64,000 bases of DNA from Cytobacillus gottheilii (GCF_900166665.1 NZ_LT800494.1:3308061-3372060); one strand, 5' to 3'. Numbered from the stretch's first letter, positions 1 to 8,997 are shown. Numbers and translations: made by a program. The notes: a model not told the origin generated them from the letters alone.

Positions 1-230
1 TGCGCTGCGGACCCTCGCTTTCCGTGGGGAGGAAGCTGAGCCTCCTCGGAGCAAGCTCCTGCGGGGTCTCACCTTTTCCTCTATTGCCCACAGGAGTCGA
101 GGGTCCTCCGCTCCATTTCACTCATGCTAATAAAACACATTTTATAATCGTAAAAAAACCGAATGATTAGAAAGATGACTTCCTAACCATTCGGTTCTAT
201 GAGAGTGTTAAATACTTATGACCCAGCCTC
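1..230 (-). repeat. Dispersed structured repeat, family 1, copy R1 (cut by window edge)
   Basis: This is the right-hand part of an element found four times in the window (R1 to R4). It holds the GC-rich core (1-125), whose outer arms GCGGACCCTCG and CGAGGGTCCTCCGC can pair. An inverted repeat follows (152-196), and the end reads CTTATGACCCAGCCTC, matching the right end of R4. Read on the minus strand, the 152-196 hairpin runs into a T-stretch, so it can terminate the S9 peptidase gene that ends at 244. The left part lies outside the window. Confidence 0.85.
152..196 (-). terminator. Hairpin plus T-run inside repeat R1, likely terminator of the S9 peptidase gene
   Basis: The arms AACCGAATGATTAG and CTAACCATTCGGTT surround a short loop. 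On the minus strand they are followed by about seven T residues. The hairpin lies 48 bases past the stop codon of the minus-strand peptidase gene. Confidence 0.6.
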
Positions 231-243
231 GTTTTTTTCTTTT

Positions 244-2229
244 TTATAAGTAGGCATTAAACCAACCTGTAATATAGTTTAGTCTGTCTATTCTCAAGTT
301 TGGCTTTCCGCTTCTCGATAGTTCATGATTGGCTTCCGGGAAACGGATGAATTTCGTTTCTTTCTTCCGATGCTTCAGGGCAATAAATAATTGCTCCGCC
401 TGCTCAATTGGACAGCGATAATCCTTTTCACCATGCAAAATAAGCAGTGGTGTTTCTATGTTATTCACATAAGCAAGCGGGGAATGCTTCCATAGCTTCT
501 CTATATCATTCAAGTCCGCCTGAATTTGCCAGTCTGTGAAATAATAACCGATATCACTTACTCCATAGAAGCTGATCCAATTGGATATTGATCTCTGCGT
601 AACAGCTGCTTTAAAGCGATTTGTATGACCAACAATCCAGTTTGTCATAAAGCCGCCATAGCTGCCTCCGGTAACTCCGAGACGATCACTGTCAATAAAG
701 TCATAATTAGCCAGCACATGATCAACTGCTTCCATAATATCTTCGTAGTCCTTGCCGCCATAATCTCCTCTTACAGCATCTACGAATTTCTGGCCATACC
801 CGTGGCTACCGCGCGGGTTAATAAATAAGACAGCATTTCCTTCTGCTGTAAGACATTGAAACTCGTGAAAATACGAATTAGCGTACATTGCATGTGGTCC
901 GCCATGAATCTCCACGACTAGAGGGAGCTTATCTCCTTCTTTATATCCTGCCGGCTTCATGAGCCAGCCATGAATATCCCAATCATCTGAAGACTTAAAC
1001 TGCAGCGGCTCTGCGTCTGCTAACTCAACTTCCTGTAAGAACTCGGCATTGACACTTGTCAGTCTTTTTAATTCACCGGTTGATATCGTTAAATAAAATA
1101 GGTCACCAGGCTCTGATGGTTTGCTGATGGCAACTACTGCTTTATCAAGGCTTCCTCCCGTAGTCAATCCATACACATGCTGACGTTCATGCAGGGTTGG
1201 GTACATCTCTCCATCAATTGACCCATAATAAACAGCGGTACTGCCATGATCAGTCGTAATGAAATAAAAGCTGCGGCTATCATCTCCCCAAAGAATTCCA
1301 GGGTTAACCGCACCCTGCTGAAAATCACCAATGGCGAAATCGCCAACAAGAGTATCCCATTCCTCCGTAAGACATGTTAATGCCGCTTCTTCCAGATGAT
1401 ATAGCCAGATTTTTGTTAATGTAGCATTTTCATACTCACGCGTATGCCCTGTCATCCCTAAATATTTTCCATCTGGCGAATACGAAATATTTCCAAAAAA
1501 GCCTGTACCATTAGTTAAATTCTTCAATTCCTTAGAAGACATATCTAACAGAAAAACGTCATTTTGAAATGAAAAATCTTTATCCTCGGCTAAATCTGCC
1601 GTCACTACCATTGTTTGTCCATCAGGCGACCAGCAGTGCACATGATAATCATATTGTCCTGAAGTTACTACTTCAACCTCACCAGTCTCAACAGCTACAA
1701 CAGCTGCATATTTATATTTGCCATCCCAAAAGGCAGCAGCATCCGACTTATGCTTCATCACATCAATTTCTAGAGGAGCCGGTTTCTCCTCTTTATCTTT
1801 ATCAGGCTGATCTGAAACAGACTCTCCTTCTTTTAAAGAAGTAGTAAAAGCAATTTTTGTGCCGTCTGGCGACCAGATTGGATTGGATGCACCGTGCAGG
1901 CATGAGGTCAGCTGACGGGCTTCACCACCATCTTTATTCAATATGTATATTTGTGATTTGCCATCACGATCAGACACAAAAGCAATGCTTTTCCCATCTG
2001 GAGACCAGCGCGCTGAATGATTTCTGGCTTTTCCGAATGTCCATTGCACTTCTATTCCCTGCTCTGTATTCAAATAATAAATATTAGAGCAGTATCCGTT
2101 TTTCTCTTCGCTGGCAATTGTTTGTGTGTAAACAAGATCACTGCCATTAGCAGCAAGCTGAGGATCCACAACCGACTTTAAGTTATATAAATCCTCAGCC
2201 TTTATTGCACGCAATTGCTTCTTTTCCAT
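244..2229 (-). CDS. S9 family (prolyl oligopeptidase-type) serine peptidase
   Basis: A 661-residue cytoplasmic peptidase of the acylaminoacyl-peptidase/dipeptidyl-peptidase group. The N-terminal two thirds hold repeated WSPDGxxI/YSPDGKYL blades typical of the TolB/DPP-type beta-propeller. The C-terminal third is an alpha/beta-hydrolase with nucleophile motif GGSYGGF (Ser about 523), Asp in HGEKDYRCP (about 603) and His in EANHELS (about 635), so the triad looks intact. No signal peptide or membrane segment is visible. The ATG at 2229 follows a GGGGATG ribosome-binding site. The family trims short peptides; the physiological substrate cannot be read from sequence. It is transcribed alone and ends at the hairpin of repeat R1. 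Confidence 0.9.
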   Translation of the reverse strand: MEKKQLRAIKAEDLYNLKSVVDPQLAANGSDLVYTQTIASEEKNGYCSNIYYLNTEQGIEVQWTFGKARNHSARWSPDGKSIAFVSDRDGKSQIYILNKDGGEARQLTSCLHGASNPIWSPDGTKIAFTTSLKEGESVSDQPDKDKEEKPAPLEIDVMKHKSDAAAFWDGKYKYAAVVAVETGEVEVVTSGQYDYHVHCWSPDGQTMVVTADLAEDKDFSFQNDVFLLDMSSKELKNLTNGTGFFGNISYSPDGKYLGMTGHTREYENATLTKIWLYHLEEAALTCLTEEWDTLVGDFAIGDFQQGAVNPGILWGDDSRSFYFITTDHGSTAVYYGSIDGEMYPTLHERQHVYGLTTGGSLDKAVVAISKPSEPGDLFYLTISTGELKRLTSVNAEFLQEVELADAEPLQFKSSDDWDIHGWLMKPAGYKEGDKLPLVVEIHGGPHAMYANSYFHEFQCLTAEGNAVLFINPRGSHGYGQKFVDAVRGDYGGKDYEDIMEAVDHVLANYDFIDSDRLGVTGGSYGGFMTNWIVGHTNRFKAAVTQRSISNWISFYGVSDIGYYFTDWQIQADLNDIEKLWKHSPLAYVNNIETPLLILHGEKDYRCPIEQAEQLFIALKHRKKETKFIRFPEANHELSRSGKPNLRIDRLNYITGWFNAYL

Positions 2230-2459
2230 CTTTTCATCCCCTTATTAAATATTCCACCTTCAATATTTCGACATCTGAAATAAATACCCTTCTTATTTCT
2301 ACAATTTTTTTCAATGAGCTACACATATTAAGAATAGAGGCGGTTCCCGATCATCACAAAATAAGAAGTGATTTTTTGGAAACAGTTGCGATGTAAAAAA
2401 ATCCGTTGTAGAATAAAAAGAGAACAAATGTTCTATACCAAGTGAGGGAGCAGGAAAAA

Positions 2460-2858
2460 ATGACGAGAATTCCAGAAGCAGATCGGGACATCATGGAGCA
2501 AGCCATCTATTTGCCGATGGTTTTAACTATTTTAAATCGCGATCTTCAAGTCATCCAAAAAAGCCCTTTTAAATTAAAACAGCCTTATTTGAATTTAGTG
2601 GAAGAAACCCTGAAGGCAATTCAGAGGGAACTTGCAGAGGTAAAAAAGTATATGAGCAATAACCGCCTGAAAGTAGAACAGATTAAAAGCGATGATGCGT
2701 TCACCATGTTTATGTTTCTTTACAAAGGCTATGAAGAACATCACAATTACTTTAATCCGCGAATCCGCAATAAAGTTCAGGAGCTCCTTGAATATTATTT
2801 ATTTAAAAGATACATTATTCAGCTAAAGATATCCGACCGAACACGCTCTGAAGCATAA
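2460..2858 (+). CDS. yhjD: Small conserved protein, YhjD-like
   Basis: A 132-residue soluble, mostly helical, charged protein beginning MTRIPEADRD. The longest open frame starts at a GTG (2442), but that codon sits inside the GAGGGAG ribosome-binding site, so I chose ATG 2460. I relate it to B. subtilis YhjD from recalled sequence similarity and because yhjD lies close to comK there; no biochemical function is known to me. It has no signal peptide, membrane segment or catalytic motif. It is transcribed convergently with comK. Confidence 0.6.
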   Translation: MTRIPEADRDIMEQAIYLPMVLTILNRDLQVIQKSPFKLKQPYLNLVEETLKAIQRELAEVKKYMSNNRLKVEQIKSDDAFTMFMFLYKGYEEHHNYFNPRIRNKVQELLEYYLFKRYIIQLKISDRTRSEA

Positions 2859-2948
2859 TTTTTTAAACAAGTGAGGAAACAGATTTATAATTTCAAAAAG
2901 CCAGCAGTCCCAAGGTGATTTCCATGACCTCACCTGCTAAAACCACGA

Positions 2949-3506
2949 TTAATCGCGTTCTTTCCTTAGCTGTTTTTTATATGATGACCTTCTAGGCCTC
3001 TTTTCGCTTACAAAAAAAAGCGTTTTTCTTTCCGATTCTTCAATTCTGCGCATTAAGGTTGTTTTTAATACTGCTGTTCGCATGATCTGATTTCTAAACG
3101 TATTGTACGAAACAGGCAGCCTGAGACTTAGCTGATTCTTAAACGTAATCTCTGTTTCTCCATCCTCCGTGCGCTTATGGGAATAAATATGCTCAGCAGA
3201 AATCCATGTGCATCCATTTTTTGTAGCAGATGAGGTAGGGAAAAAATAAAGATAATTTGTGGAGTCAATGGTGATTGGAAGCTTATGAGTGTATCCAGTC
3301 AATTGCTTAGTGCCTTCCCTGCGTCCTTCATAGCTTGATCCAAAAAACCTGCAGCCTTCCTTGATAATATCCAATGGTTTAAAAGGGGAAGTCATTTCAT
3401 CATCCAATTCAATAATATGGGAGTATATTTTACTGCCATATGGAATTGGGCGAATAATCATGGTGTTAGGGTTGATCTCATATTCGTCAATAATTGTCTT
3501 TGACAT
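2949..3506 (-). CDS. comK: Competence transcription factor ComK
   Basis: A 185-residue protein matching the ComK family along its length: N-terminal DEYEINPNTMIIRPI, a central block with EGCRFFGSSYEGRREGTKQLTGYTHK, and a basic C-terminal tail. In B. subtilis ComK binds paired AT-rich boxes and switches on DNA uptake and recombination genes, including its own. ComK binds DNA as a tetramer and has no classical helix-turn-helix. The gene starts at ATG 3506 behind AAAGGAGC. The divergent AT-rich region 3507-3690 probably holds its promoter. Length is close to the B. subtilis protein (192 residues), with no truncation. Presence of comK does not by itself prove that the strain is transformable. Confidence 0.93.
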   Translation of the reverse strand: MSKTIIDEYEINPNTMIIRPIPYGSKIYSHIIELDDEMTSPFKPLDIIKEGCRFFGSSYEGRREGTKQLTGYTHKLPITIDSTNYLYFFPTSSATKNGCTWISAEHIYSHKRTEDGETEITFKNQLSLRLPVSYNTFRNQIMRTAVLKTTLMRRIEESERKTLFFVSEKRPRRSSYKKQLRKERD

Positions 3507-3698
3507 TCTTTTCAGCTCCTTTTACATAATCTCCCTTCAAGTATAACGAAATGTACAGGTTATGAAATTAAATTGTGCCAATATTCCTAAAATGTTCACA
3601 ATTATACCCCTGAATAAATATTTTCTAAAAATTCAAAATAAAATGATTGCACATGCCCTTCTTACATACACTATTAAAAAGCAGCTGAGGTGATTTTC
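3507..3698. promoter_or_regulatory. Divergent AT-rich promoter region between comK and the IDEAL-domain gene
   Basis: This 190-base gap is strongly AT-rich, with A- and T-tracts around 3590-3650. It must contain promoters for two divergent genes. ComK autoregulation in B. subtilis uses AT-boxes in this position; I could not find a clean AAAA-N5-TTTT pair here, so I call only the region. Confidence 0.4.
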
Positions 3699-3935
3699 TT
3701 GAAAGAACATTCAAACACCGAACTGACAAAAGCCCGTATGATGAAGAGAAAAAGATTGAAGGAAGATTTTGTTTTAGATCTCTATCTTGACATGCTCGTG
3801 TATGAAGCTACATTACTGCAGAAAAAAGAAACCTTATTGAAAAAGATTGACAATGCCATCGATCAGCATGATAAGCAGCAATTTATGTCGTTAGCAAACG
3901 AATATAAGGAACTCACAAAACAATTTGGAACATAA
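3699..3935 (+). CDS. IDEAL-domain small protein
   Basis: A 78-residue protein whose C-terminal half (LLKKIDNAIDQHDKQQF, then LANEYKEL) matches the IDEAL domain, a short helical module seen in Bacillus YpiB-type proteins. The N-terminal part is basic (KARMMKRKRLKED). A GTG at 3690 is inside the AGGTGA ribosome-binding site, so I prefer the TTG at 3699. The function of stand-alone IDEAL proteins is not established. It is transcribed away from comK and ends at a strong hairpin terminator. Confidence 0.75.
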   Translation: MKEHSNTELTKARMMKRKRLKEDFVLDLYLDMLVYEATLLQKKETLLKKIDNAIDQHDKQQFMSLANEYKELTKQFGT

Positions 3936-3938
3936 TTG

Positions 3939-3969
3939 AAAAACCTCTCCTAACTTTGGAGAGGTTTTT
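3939..3969. terminator. Bidirectional intrinsic terminator
   Basis: AAAAACCTCTCC pairs perfectly with GGAGAGGTTTTT across a 7-base loop. A-run and T-run flanks allow it to serve both the IDEAL-domain gene and the convergent yhfN. Confidence 0.9.
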
Positions 3970-3986
3970 CATTAGAAGCGAGCAGA

Positions 3987-5279
3987 TCATTGACCCTGCT
4001 CGCTTTTTTCTTGATTTCTTTTTTCAATTGCATATTCCTCCAGCATAGAAATTCTCTCTAGCATGGTTGGATGTCCATAGCGGAAAATCTTTACTAAAAG
4101 CGGCGGGTTCACTTGACTTCGTCCTGCACGAGTCAGCTCTTGAAAAGTACCTATGGCAGCATCCGCGTTTTCAGTCATTTCAATTGCATAAGTATCTGCC
4201 CGTGTCTCCTGATACCGGGAAACCAGATTCTCAAAAGGACTTGCCACAAAAAGCAGCATTGAAATAATCATCAAAAACAACGGAAAAGAGCGAATATCAT
4301 CAACCGCTGGAATTCTCAGCGCTTTGCCAAAACGAGCAACAACCGCTTCCATTATTTTTGCAGCTAAAAACAAACCAATTAAGGTGAGCAGCAAATAACC
4401 CGCGATACCAATATAAATATGCTTTTCCACATAATGGGCCATTTCATGTGCCATGATAAAGAGAATTTGGTCATCATCCAGTCTGTTTAAGGTCGTATCC
4501 CAAAGCACGATTCTGGAGTTAGAGCCAATACCCGTCACATACGCATTCAGAGCATTTGTTTTCTCAGCCATATTTACTTCAAACACGTGCTCAGCAGGTA
4601 TGTTCGCCTGATCAGCAAGGTTTAATATCTTCTCTTCAAGTTCTTGGTTTTTTAACGGATAAAAGTCATTGTAGAGCGGGTCAATGATTACCGGCTGTAA
4701 AAACATAATAAATAATGAAAACGGCACGGATAGGAGCCATGCATAAAGCCACCAGCGTTTAATGCTTTTTTTCATTAGCCAATATAGAACGGCTGCAATG
4801 ATCGCTATTGTGCCAAAATTAATCCAGAAATCGATTAACTCATCCTTCATCCAGCTGCTGAAGCTTTGTGTTGAAATATTATATGTTTTAGATAAGGAAT
4901 AGCTGATATAGCTTAAAGGCAATGTTGCTGCAAATGCAATAAACGAAAGCCATGCCACATATATAACGGTTTGTACAAATTTATAAGTTGAAGATTGCTC
5001 TGCCCATTTTTTAAAAACGCCCGAAAGACCGAATAATAAGATAAATAGGTAAAGCAGCCATTCAAATGGCGTAGACAAAAAGAAGAGCAGATTTCTAATC
5101 TTTGAATATTCCTCACTCAGCATCAGCTCTCTGCCATTTAAAAATGTCGCAGGGTCTGCGCGCGAACCTTCATATTCAAACGGAAGACTTGCATCCGCAA
5201 AATAAAATAAATACCAATAAAAAAATAACCCATATAAACAATAGGCTAAAATCCCATATAAGCCAATTTTCCTTGCCAT
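3987..5279 (-). CDS. yhfN: Membrane-embedded M48 zinc metalloprotease, YhfN-like
   Basis: A 430-residue protein with several hydrophobic segments before and after the catalytic region. The zinc site is HEMAHY (His about 278 and 282), with the third ligand in QETRADTYA (Glu about 358). This arrangement is that of the M48A (CAAX prenyl protease/Ste24-like) family; B. subtilis YhfN is the same size. Such enzymes cleave peptides at the cytoplasmic face of the membrane; the bacterial substrates are largely unknown. ATG 5279 follows GGGGGGATGAG. The C-terminus is charged and cytoplasmic. It appears to be a single gene that shares a terminator with its convergent neighbour. Confidence 0.88.
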   Translation of the reverse strand: MARKIGLYGILAYCLYGLFFYWYLFYFADASLPFEYEGSRADPATFLNGRELMLSEEYSKIRNLLFFLSTPFEWLLYLFILLFGLSGVFKKWAEQSSTYKFVQTVIYVAWLSFIAFAATLPLSYISYSLSKTYNISTQSFSSWMKDELIDFWINFGTIAIIAAVLYWLMKKSIKRWWLYAWLLSVPFSLFIMFLQPVIIDPLYNDFYPLKNQELEEKILNLADQANIPAEHVFEVNMAEKTNALNAYVTGIGSNSRIVLWDTTLNRLDDDQILFIMAHEMAHYVEKHIYIGIAGYLLLTLIGLFLAAKIMEAVVARFGKALRIPAVDDIRSFPLFLMIISMLLFVASPFENLVSRYQETRADTYAIEMTENADAAIGTFQELTRAGRSQVNPPLLVKIFRYGHPTMLERISMLEEYAIEKRNQEKSEQGQ

Positions 5280-5396
5280 CTCATCCCCCCTTGTACAAAC
5301 TTGTCCTTATTAGTGTAGTATAAATCACAAAAATTAGAACTGCTAATTTGGACAATTTGAAGATGAGATGACGATAAGGAAATACGAGTAGAAAAA

Positions 5397-5702
5397 CTAA
5401 ATTAAATAAGAGTAAACCGCTAAACATGCAATCGATCCTAGCACCACAAAAATAACATTTACCCCTATATACGCTAATAAAAAGGCCGCACAGGCTCCAA
5501 GCAGACCAAACCAAATATCTTCCCCGATAAATAAAACCCCCGGAAAAATTAATGCTCCCAGGGTGGCATATGGAACATTTTTCAAGACCCCTTGAACAAA
5601 GGCAGGAAGCTCTGCTCCTTTAAAGAGAATAAAAGGAAGCAGCCGCGGAAGGTATGTAACCACTCCCATTCCAATGATCATCCACATGATTTCACTATTC
5701 AC
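5397..5702 (-). CDS. azlD: AzlD-family branched-chain amino-acid exporter subunit
   Basis: A 101-residue very hydrophobic protein with about four membrane segments, including the family signature TYLPRLLPF near residue 20. AzlD is the small partner of AzlC; together they export branched-chain amino acids or analogues such as azaleucine. It starts at GTG 5702 and overlaps the end of azlC by 8 bases, which suggests translational coupling. The substrate is inferred from the family only. Confidence 0.85.
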   Translation of the reverse strand: MNSEIMWMIIGMGVVTYLPRLLPFILFKGAELPAFVQGVLKNVPYATLGALIFPGVLFIGEDIWFGLLGACAAFLLAYIGVNVIFVVLGSIACLAVYSYLI

Positions 5703-6426
5703 TGGACTTCCCGCCTCCTTCTCTTATATATTGTACAGCCTCAACCACTACAGCTGAGATCAGCGTAGCCGCGACAATTGACCAGCCCGTCGATAAACTT
5801 TCCGTTACAGTAAAAATACTGTTCAGGCACGCCGATGTGGCAGCAAGAATGACAACCTTTACTCCTTTTTTCATCGAAGGAACGAGCAGTCCAATAAACA
5901 TGGCATAAAGAGCAACCGACATACTGTCCTGTAAAACACCTGGAATACTCGCTCCAATGACATGGCCTACTCCCGAAAATACAACCCAGCTTGCATAAGC
6001 GATTAGATTAACACCAAGCATGTAGCCTGCCGAAATGCTCCCTTCCTTGACAGCTGCGATCGAAAAGGTTTCATCCGTGATGCCAAACGAATAAACAGCT
6101 TTTGAGAAGGTAGAATCATTATCCGCTTTTTCATTTAATGCTGCGGACATCAAAAAATGTCTGATATTCACAATAAAAGTTGTCGTAATGATCTCAAAGA
6201 TACTCGTTCCTAAAGTAAGCATGGTCAGCGACATATATTGAGAAGCCCCAGCAAATACAACCATACTCATCATAACGGTTTCAACAAGAGTTAACCCAGT
6301 CGACTTAGCTAATAACCCAAATGTTAAAGCAATCGGTGCATAGCCGATTGCAATCGACAGCCCTGAATGCAGCCCTCTTTTAAAATCAGAAGGAGAAGTC
6401 TGTTCTTTCATTGCAATTTCAGTCAT
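5695..6426 (-). CDS. azlC: AzlC-family amino-acid exporter large subunit
   Basis: A 243-residue membrane protein with about seven hydrophobic segments. The family block GLHSGLSIAIGYAPIALTFG lies near the N-terminus and AGASQYM is at about residue 80. It forms an exporter with the overlapping azlD product. ATG 6426 follows AAGGTGG. It is divergent from an XRE-cupin regulator gene (from 6571), the usual arrangement for AzlCD operons controlled by a local repressor. B. subtilis azlC is regulated by Lrp-type AzlB, so the regulator class differs here. Confidence 0.88.
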   Translation of the reverse strand: MTEIAMKEQTSPSDFKRGLHSGLSIAIGYAPIALTFGLLAKSTGLTLVETVMMSMVVFAGASQYMSLTMLTLGTSIFEIITTTFIVNIRHFLMSAALNEKADNDSTFSKAVYSFGITDETFSIAAVKEGSISAGYMLGVNLIAYASWVVFSGVGHVIGASIPGVLQDSMSVALYAMFIGLLVPSMKKGVKVVILAATSACLNSIFTVTESLSTGWSIVAATLISAVVVEAVQYIREGGGKSSE

Positions 6427-6493
6427 ACCGTAACCACCTTAATCGAAAAAGTGTAAACGCAAATAGAGTGCTCTTTTCACTAAATCATTTATA

Positions 6494-6511
6494 ATGAATA
6501 TACTTATTCAT
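6494..6511. promoter_or_regulatory. Candidate operator in the azlC/XRE divergent promoter region
   Basis: ATGAATA and TATTCAT form a perfect 7-bp inverted repeat with a 4-base centre. It sits between the divergent azlC and XRE-regulator genes and close to TATAAT-like hexamers, as expected for an autoregulatory operator. Assignment to the XRE protein is inference. Confidence 0.45.
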
Positions 6512-6570
6512 ACTTTTCCATTATATTATACATATGTGCGTTTTATCAGACAACCATATTGGAGGTAAAT

Positions 6571-7122
6571 ATGGAGAATATTCAAAAAAACATTGGAAGC
6601 AACTTAAAGGATATAAGACGATTGCGCGGACTTTCATTAGATGGATGTTCAGCCCTAACAGGCGTAAGTAAAGCGATGTTAGGACAAATTGAGCGCGGAG
6701 AATCAAACCCAACAGTAACAACATTATGGAAAATAGCCAAAGGACTGCAAATATCATTTTCCTCCCTCATAAAAGAAGATCCCTCTACGATCCAGATGAT
6801 TGAATTAATGTCCATCGACCCCGTGGTGGAAGAGGATGGAAACTATCGGGTTTATACAGTATTCCCTTTTGATCCCCGCAGAAAGTTTGAAGTATTTACA
6901 ATTGAATTAGAATCTGGATACACTCACACTTCCCAAGAACATACAAAAGGCGTAGAAGAGTATATAACTGTCATGTCCGGGGTACTTGAACTTGATGTAA
7001 ACGGACAAATTTTCACCATATATAAAGGAAATTCTATTAAATTTGTCGCAGATCAGCATCATGCATATAAAAACTCCGGGAATGAAGTCACTCGCTTTCA
7101 GGCTATTATGTATTACCCCTAA
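6571..7122 (+). CDS. XRE-family regulator with C-terminal cupin sensor domain
   Basis: A 183-residue DNA-binding protein. Residues 1-65 form a helix-turn-helix (IGSNLKDIRRLRGLSLDG, then GVSKAMLGQIERGESNP). Residues 105-180 form a small cupin barrel with GVEEYITVMSG. This two-domain layout is typical of metabolic regulators that sense a small ligand in the cupin. The open frame extends to TTG 6559, but that codon overlaps the GGAGG ribosome-binding site, so ATG 6571 is the start. Its divergent position next to azlCD suggests that it controls that exporter. The usual cupin metal histidines are not all evident, so the ligand may bind without metal. Confidence 0.85.
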   Translation: MENIQKNIGSNLKDIRRLRGLSLDGCSALTGVSKAMLGQIERGESNPTVTTLWKIAKGLQISFSSLIKEDPSTIQMIELMSIDPVVEEDGNYRVYTVFPFDPRRKFEVFTIELESGYTHTSQEHTKGVEEYITVMSGVLELDVNGQIFTIYKGNSIKFVADQHHAYKNSGNEVTRFQAIMYYP

Positions 7123-7140
7123 GCACCCTTTTATCCATGC

Positions 7141-7180
7141 AAAGGCAGGATCACCTAGTAGAAGCTGATCCTGCCTTTTT
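7141..7180. terminator. Bidirectional intrinsic terminator
   Basis: AAAGGCAGGATCA and TGATCCTGCCTTTTT form a 13-bp stem with T-runs on both strands. It separates the XRE gene from the convergent ABC transporter ATPase gene. Confidence 0.88.
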
Positions 7181-7192
7181 ATGAACATATCA

Positions 7193-7999
7193 TTAAATTA
7201 ATATAGCCTGGTCATTTGTTAACTGTTCACCGCGAATGCGCTGGAATTCTTCTAGCAGACTTGTAACAGTCAGCCCTTGCTTTTGCTCTTCAGTAGCTTC
7301 CATAATAATTTGGCCTTTATCCATCATAATCAGTTTATTTCCAAGATCAAGTGCCTGCTGCATATTATGGGTCACCATTAAGGTCGTAAGTCCAAAATTG
7401 GCCACAATGGTTTTCGTCAGTTCTGTAATCAGTTCGGCTCTTGAAGGATCAAGTGCAGCCGTATGCTCATCCAGCAGCAAAATTTTCGGTTCAGTAAAAG
7501 TCGCCATTAATAAGGACAATGCTTGACGTTCTCCTCCTGATAAAAGACCAACCTTTGCCTGCAGGCGATTCTCCAATCCTAAGTGAAGCATTTCAAGCTT
7601 TTCCTGAAAGAAACTGCGTCTGTTCTTTGCTACTCCCATTTTCAATCCGCGCCGGTGTGTTCTCGTATATGCAATAGCCAGGTTTTCTTCAATCGTCATG
7701 GAAGGAGCTGTGCCAGCCATAGGATCCTGAAAGACTCTTCCGATAAGCTCTGAACGTTTATGTTCTTTCCAAAACGTTACATCACTTTCAGCGATCCTGA
7801 CTTCCCCAACATCGGGTATCATTTTTCCAGAGATTACATTCATCAATGTAGACTTGCCTGCACCATTGCTGCCAATGACGGTCATAAAGTCACCAGGTGC
7901 AAGATGAAGATTGAGATTTTTGAGCGCCGTCTTCTCGTCCGCGGTTCCCTCATTAAACACTTTATGAATCTGTTTTAGCTGCAGCAAGCTGTTCACCAC
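7193..7999 (-). CDS. ABC importer ATP-binding subunit (PF04392-type system)
   Basis: A 268-residue ATPase with Walker A GSNGAGKST (about 40), Q-loop VFQDP, signature LSGGERQAL (about 150) and Walker B ILLLDEHTAALD. It is the last gene of a binding protein-permease-ATPase operon and overlaps the permease gene by 38 bases. The double GTG start lies behind GGAAAAGA. Systems of this build (ABC_sub_bind protein with a BPD_transp_2 permease) include the tryptophan importer TrpXYZ of streptococci. I infer an aromatic amino acid or similar small substrate, without direct evidence. Confidence 0.88.
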   Translation of the reverse strand: MVNSLLQLKQIHKVFNEGTADEKTALKNLNLHLAPGDFMTVIGSNGAGKSTLMNVISGKMIPDVGEVRIAESDVTFWKEHKRSELIGRVFQDPMAGTAPSMTIEENLAIAYTRTHRRGLKMGVAKNRRSFFQEKLEMLHLGLENRLQAKVGLLSGGERQALSLLMATFTEPKILLLDEHTAALDPSRAELITELTKTIVANFGLTTLMVTHNMQQALDLGNKLIMMDKGQIIMEATEEQKQGLTVTSLLEEFQRIRGEQLTNDQAILI

Positions 8000-8969
8000 T
8001 CTTTTCCATCATGTTTCTGCTTACCTCTGCCATTCTTCTTTTACGCCGCTGCCTTTCACGCTGATTTTCAATCAGCTTCGGAACGACAAGGGCACCAATA
8101 ACAATTAAAGCAGTAATAAGCTTCATATCTCCTGTATCTAGAAACTCAACACGAAGTGCCAGCGTTACAATAATTCGATAAAGGATTGCTCCTCCAATGA
8201 TGGCAAGTGTTGCTCTCACAATCGTTTTTGCACCAAAGACCGCTTCGCCAATAATGACCGATGCAAGCCCAATCACAATCATGCCGATTCCCATGCCAAT
8301 ATCACTGAAGCCATTATATTGGGCAATTAATCCTCCAGAAAGGGCAACGAGTGCATTGGATAATCCAAGGCCAAGCACCTTCAATAAATCTGTATTGGCT
8401 GAGAAGCTGCGAATCATTGTTTCATTATCTCCTGCCGCCCGAATGGCCAACCCGATATCTGTTTTTAAGAACCAGTCAATCAGGAATTTAAACAAAAAGG
8501 CAAGCAGCAGCATCAGGATAATAATTCCCCATGTTTTTGGAATAAATCCTGGCATCATACTCTCCAAAAACTCATCAATCCCTAAGCTTTTCCAGAATGA
8601 AGTAAGCTTTGTCATCATCGTTTCTTCAGATAGTAAAGGTATATTTGATTTCCCCATTATTCTTAAGTTAATTGAATATAAGGCAATCATCATAAGAATC
8701 CCTGATAATAAAGGATTGATTTTTCCTTTAGTATGAAGCAGACCCGTTAAGCAGCCTGCCAGAAAACCGCTGAGCATGGCTGCGGCAGTGGCGATAAATG
8801 GATTCACTCCTCCGACGATCAGCACCGCAGCCACAGCTGCACCAGTCACAAAGCTGCCATCGACCGTTAAATCGGGAAAATCAAGGATTCTAAATGATAA
8901 ATACACGCCCAATGCCATTAAGGCATATATCGCACCTGCCTCTATAGAGTTAAAAATTGCAATAGGCAT
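7962..8969 (-). CDS. ABC importer permease (BPD_transp_2 family)
   Basis: A 335-residue integral membrane protein with about eight to nine hydrophobic segments. The block LDFPDLTVDGSF near residue 30 is typical of permeases that pair with PF04392 binding proteins. The C-terminus is basic and cytoplasmic (ENQRERQRRKRRM). It starts at ATG 8969 behind GGAAGAG, 28 bases after the binding-protein gene, and overlaps the ATPase gene. It should form the channel, probably as a dimer. Confidence 0.88.
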   Translation of the reverse strand: MPIAIFNSIEAGAIYALMALGVYLSFRILDFPDLTVDGSFVTGAAVAAVLIVGGVNPFIATAAAMLSGFLAGCLTGLLHTKGKINPLLSGILMMIALYSINLRIMGKSNIPLLSEETMMTKLTSFWKSLGIDEFLESMMPGFIPKTWGIIILMLLLAFLFKFLIDWFLKTDIGLAIRAAGDNETMIRSFSANTDLLKVLGLGLSNALVALSGGLIAQYNGFSDIGMGIGMIVIGLASVIIGEAVFGAKTIVRATLAIIGGAILYRIIVTLALRVEFLDTGDMKLITALIVIGALVVPKLIENQRERQRRKRRMAEVSRNMMEKSGEQLAAAKTDS

Positions 8970-8997
8970 ACAAGCTCTTCCTTTCTATTTGCCGCTA

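Noticed and set aside
3507-3690. Canonical ComK box pair (AAAA-N5-TTTT) in front of comK
   Set aside because: A- and T-tracts are present, but I could not find two boxes at proper spacing by eye, so only the general promoter region is listed.
5281-5514. 77-residue minus-strand frame next to azlD
   Set aside because: It overlaps azlD in another frame, has no ribosome-binding site and matches nothing I know.
8197-8736. 179-residue plus-strand open frame opposite the ABC permease
   Set aside because: The complementary strand encodes a well-defined permease in an operon; the plus frame has shadow-type composition (Ile/Pro/Ser-rich).
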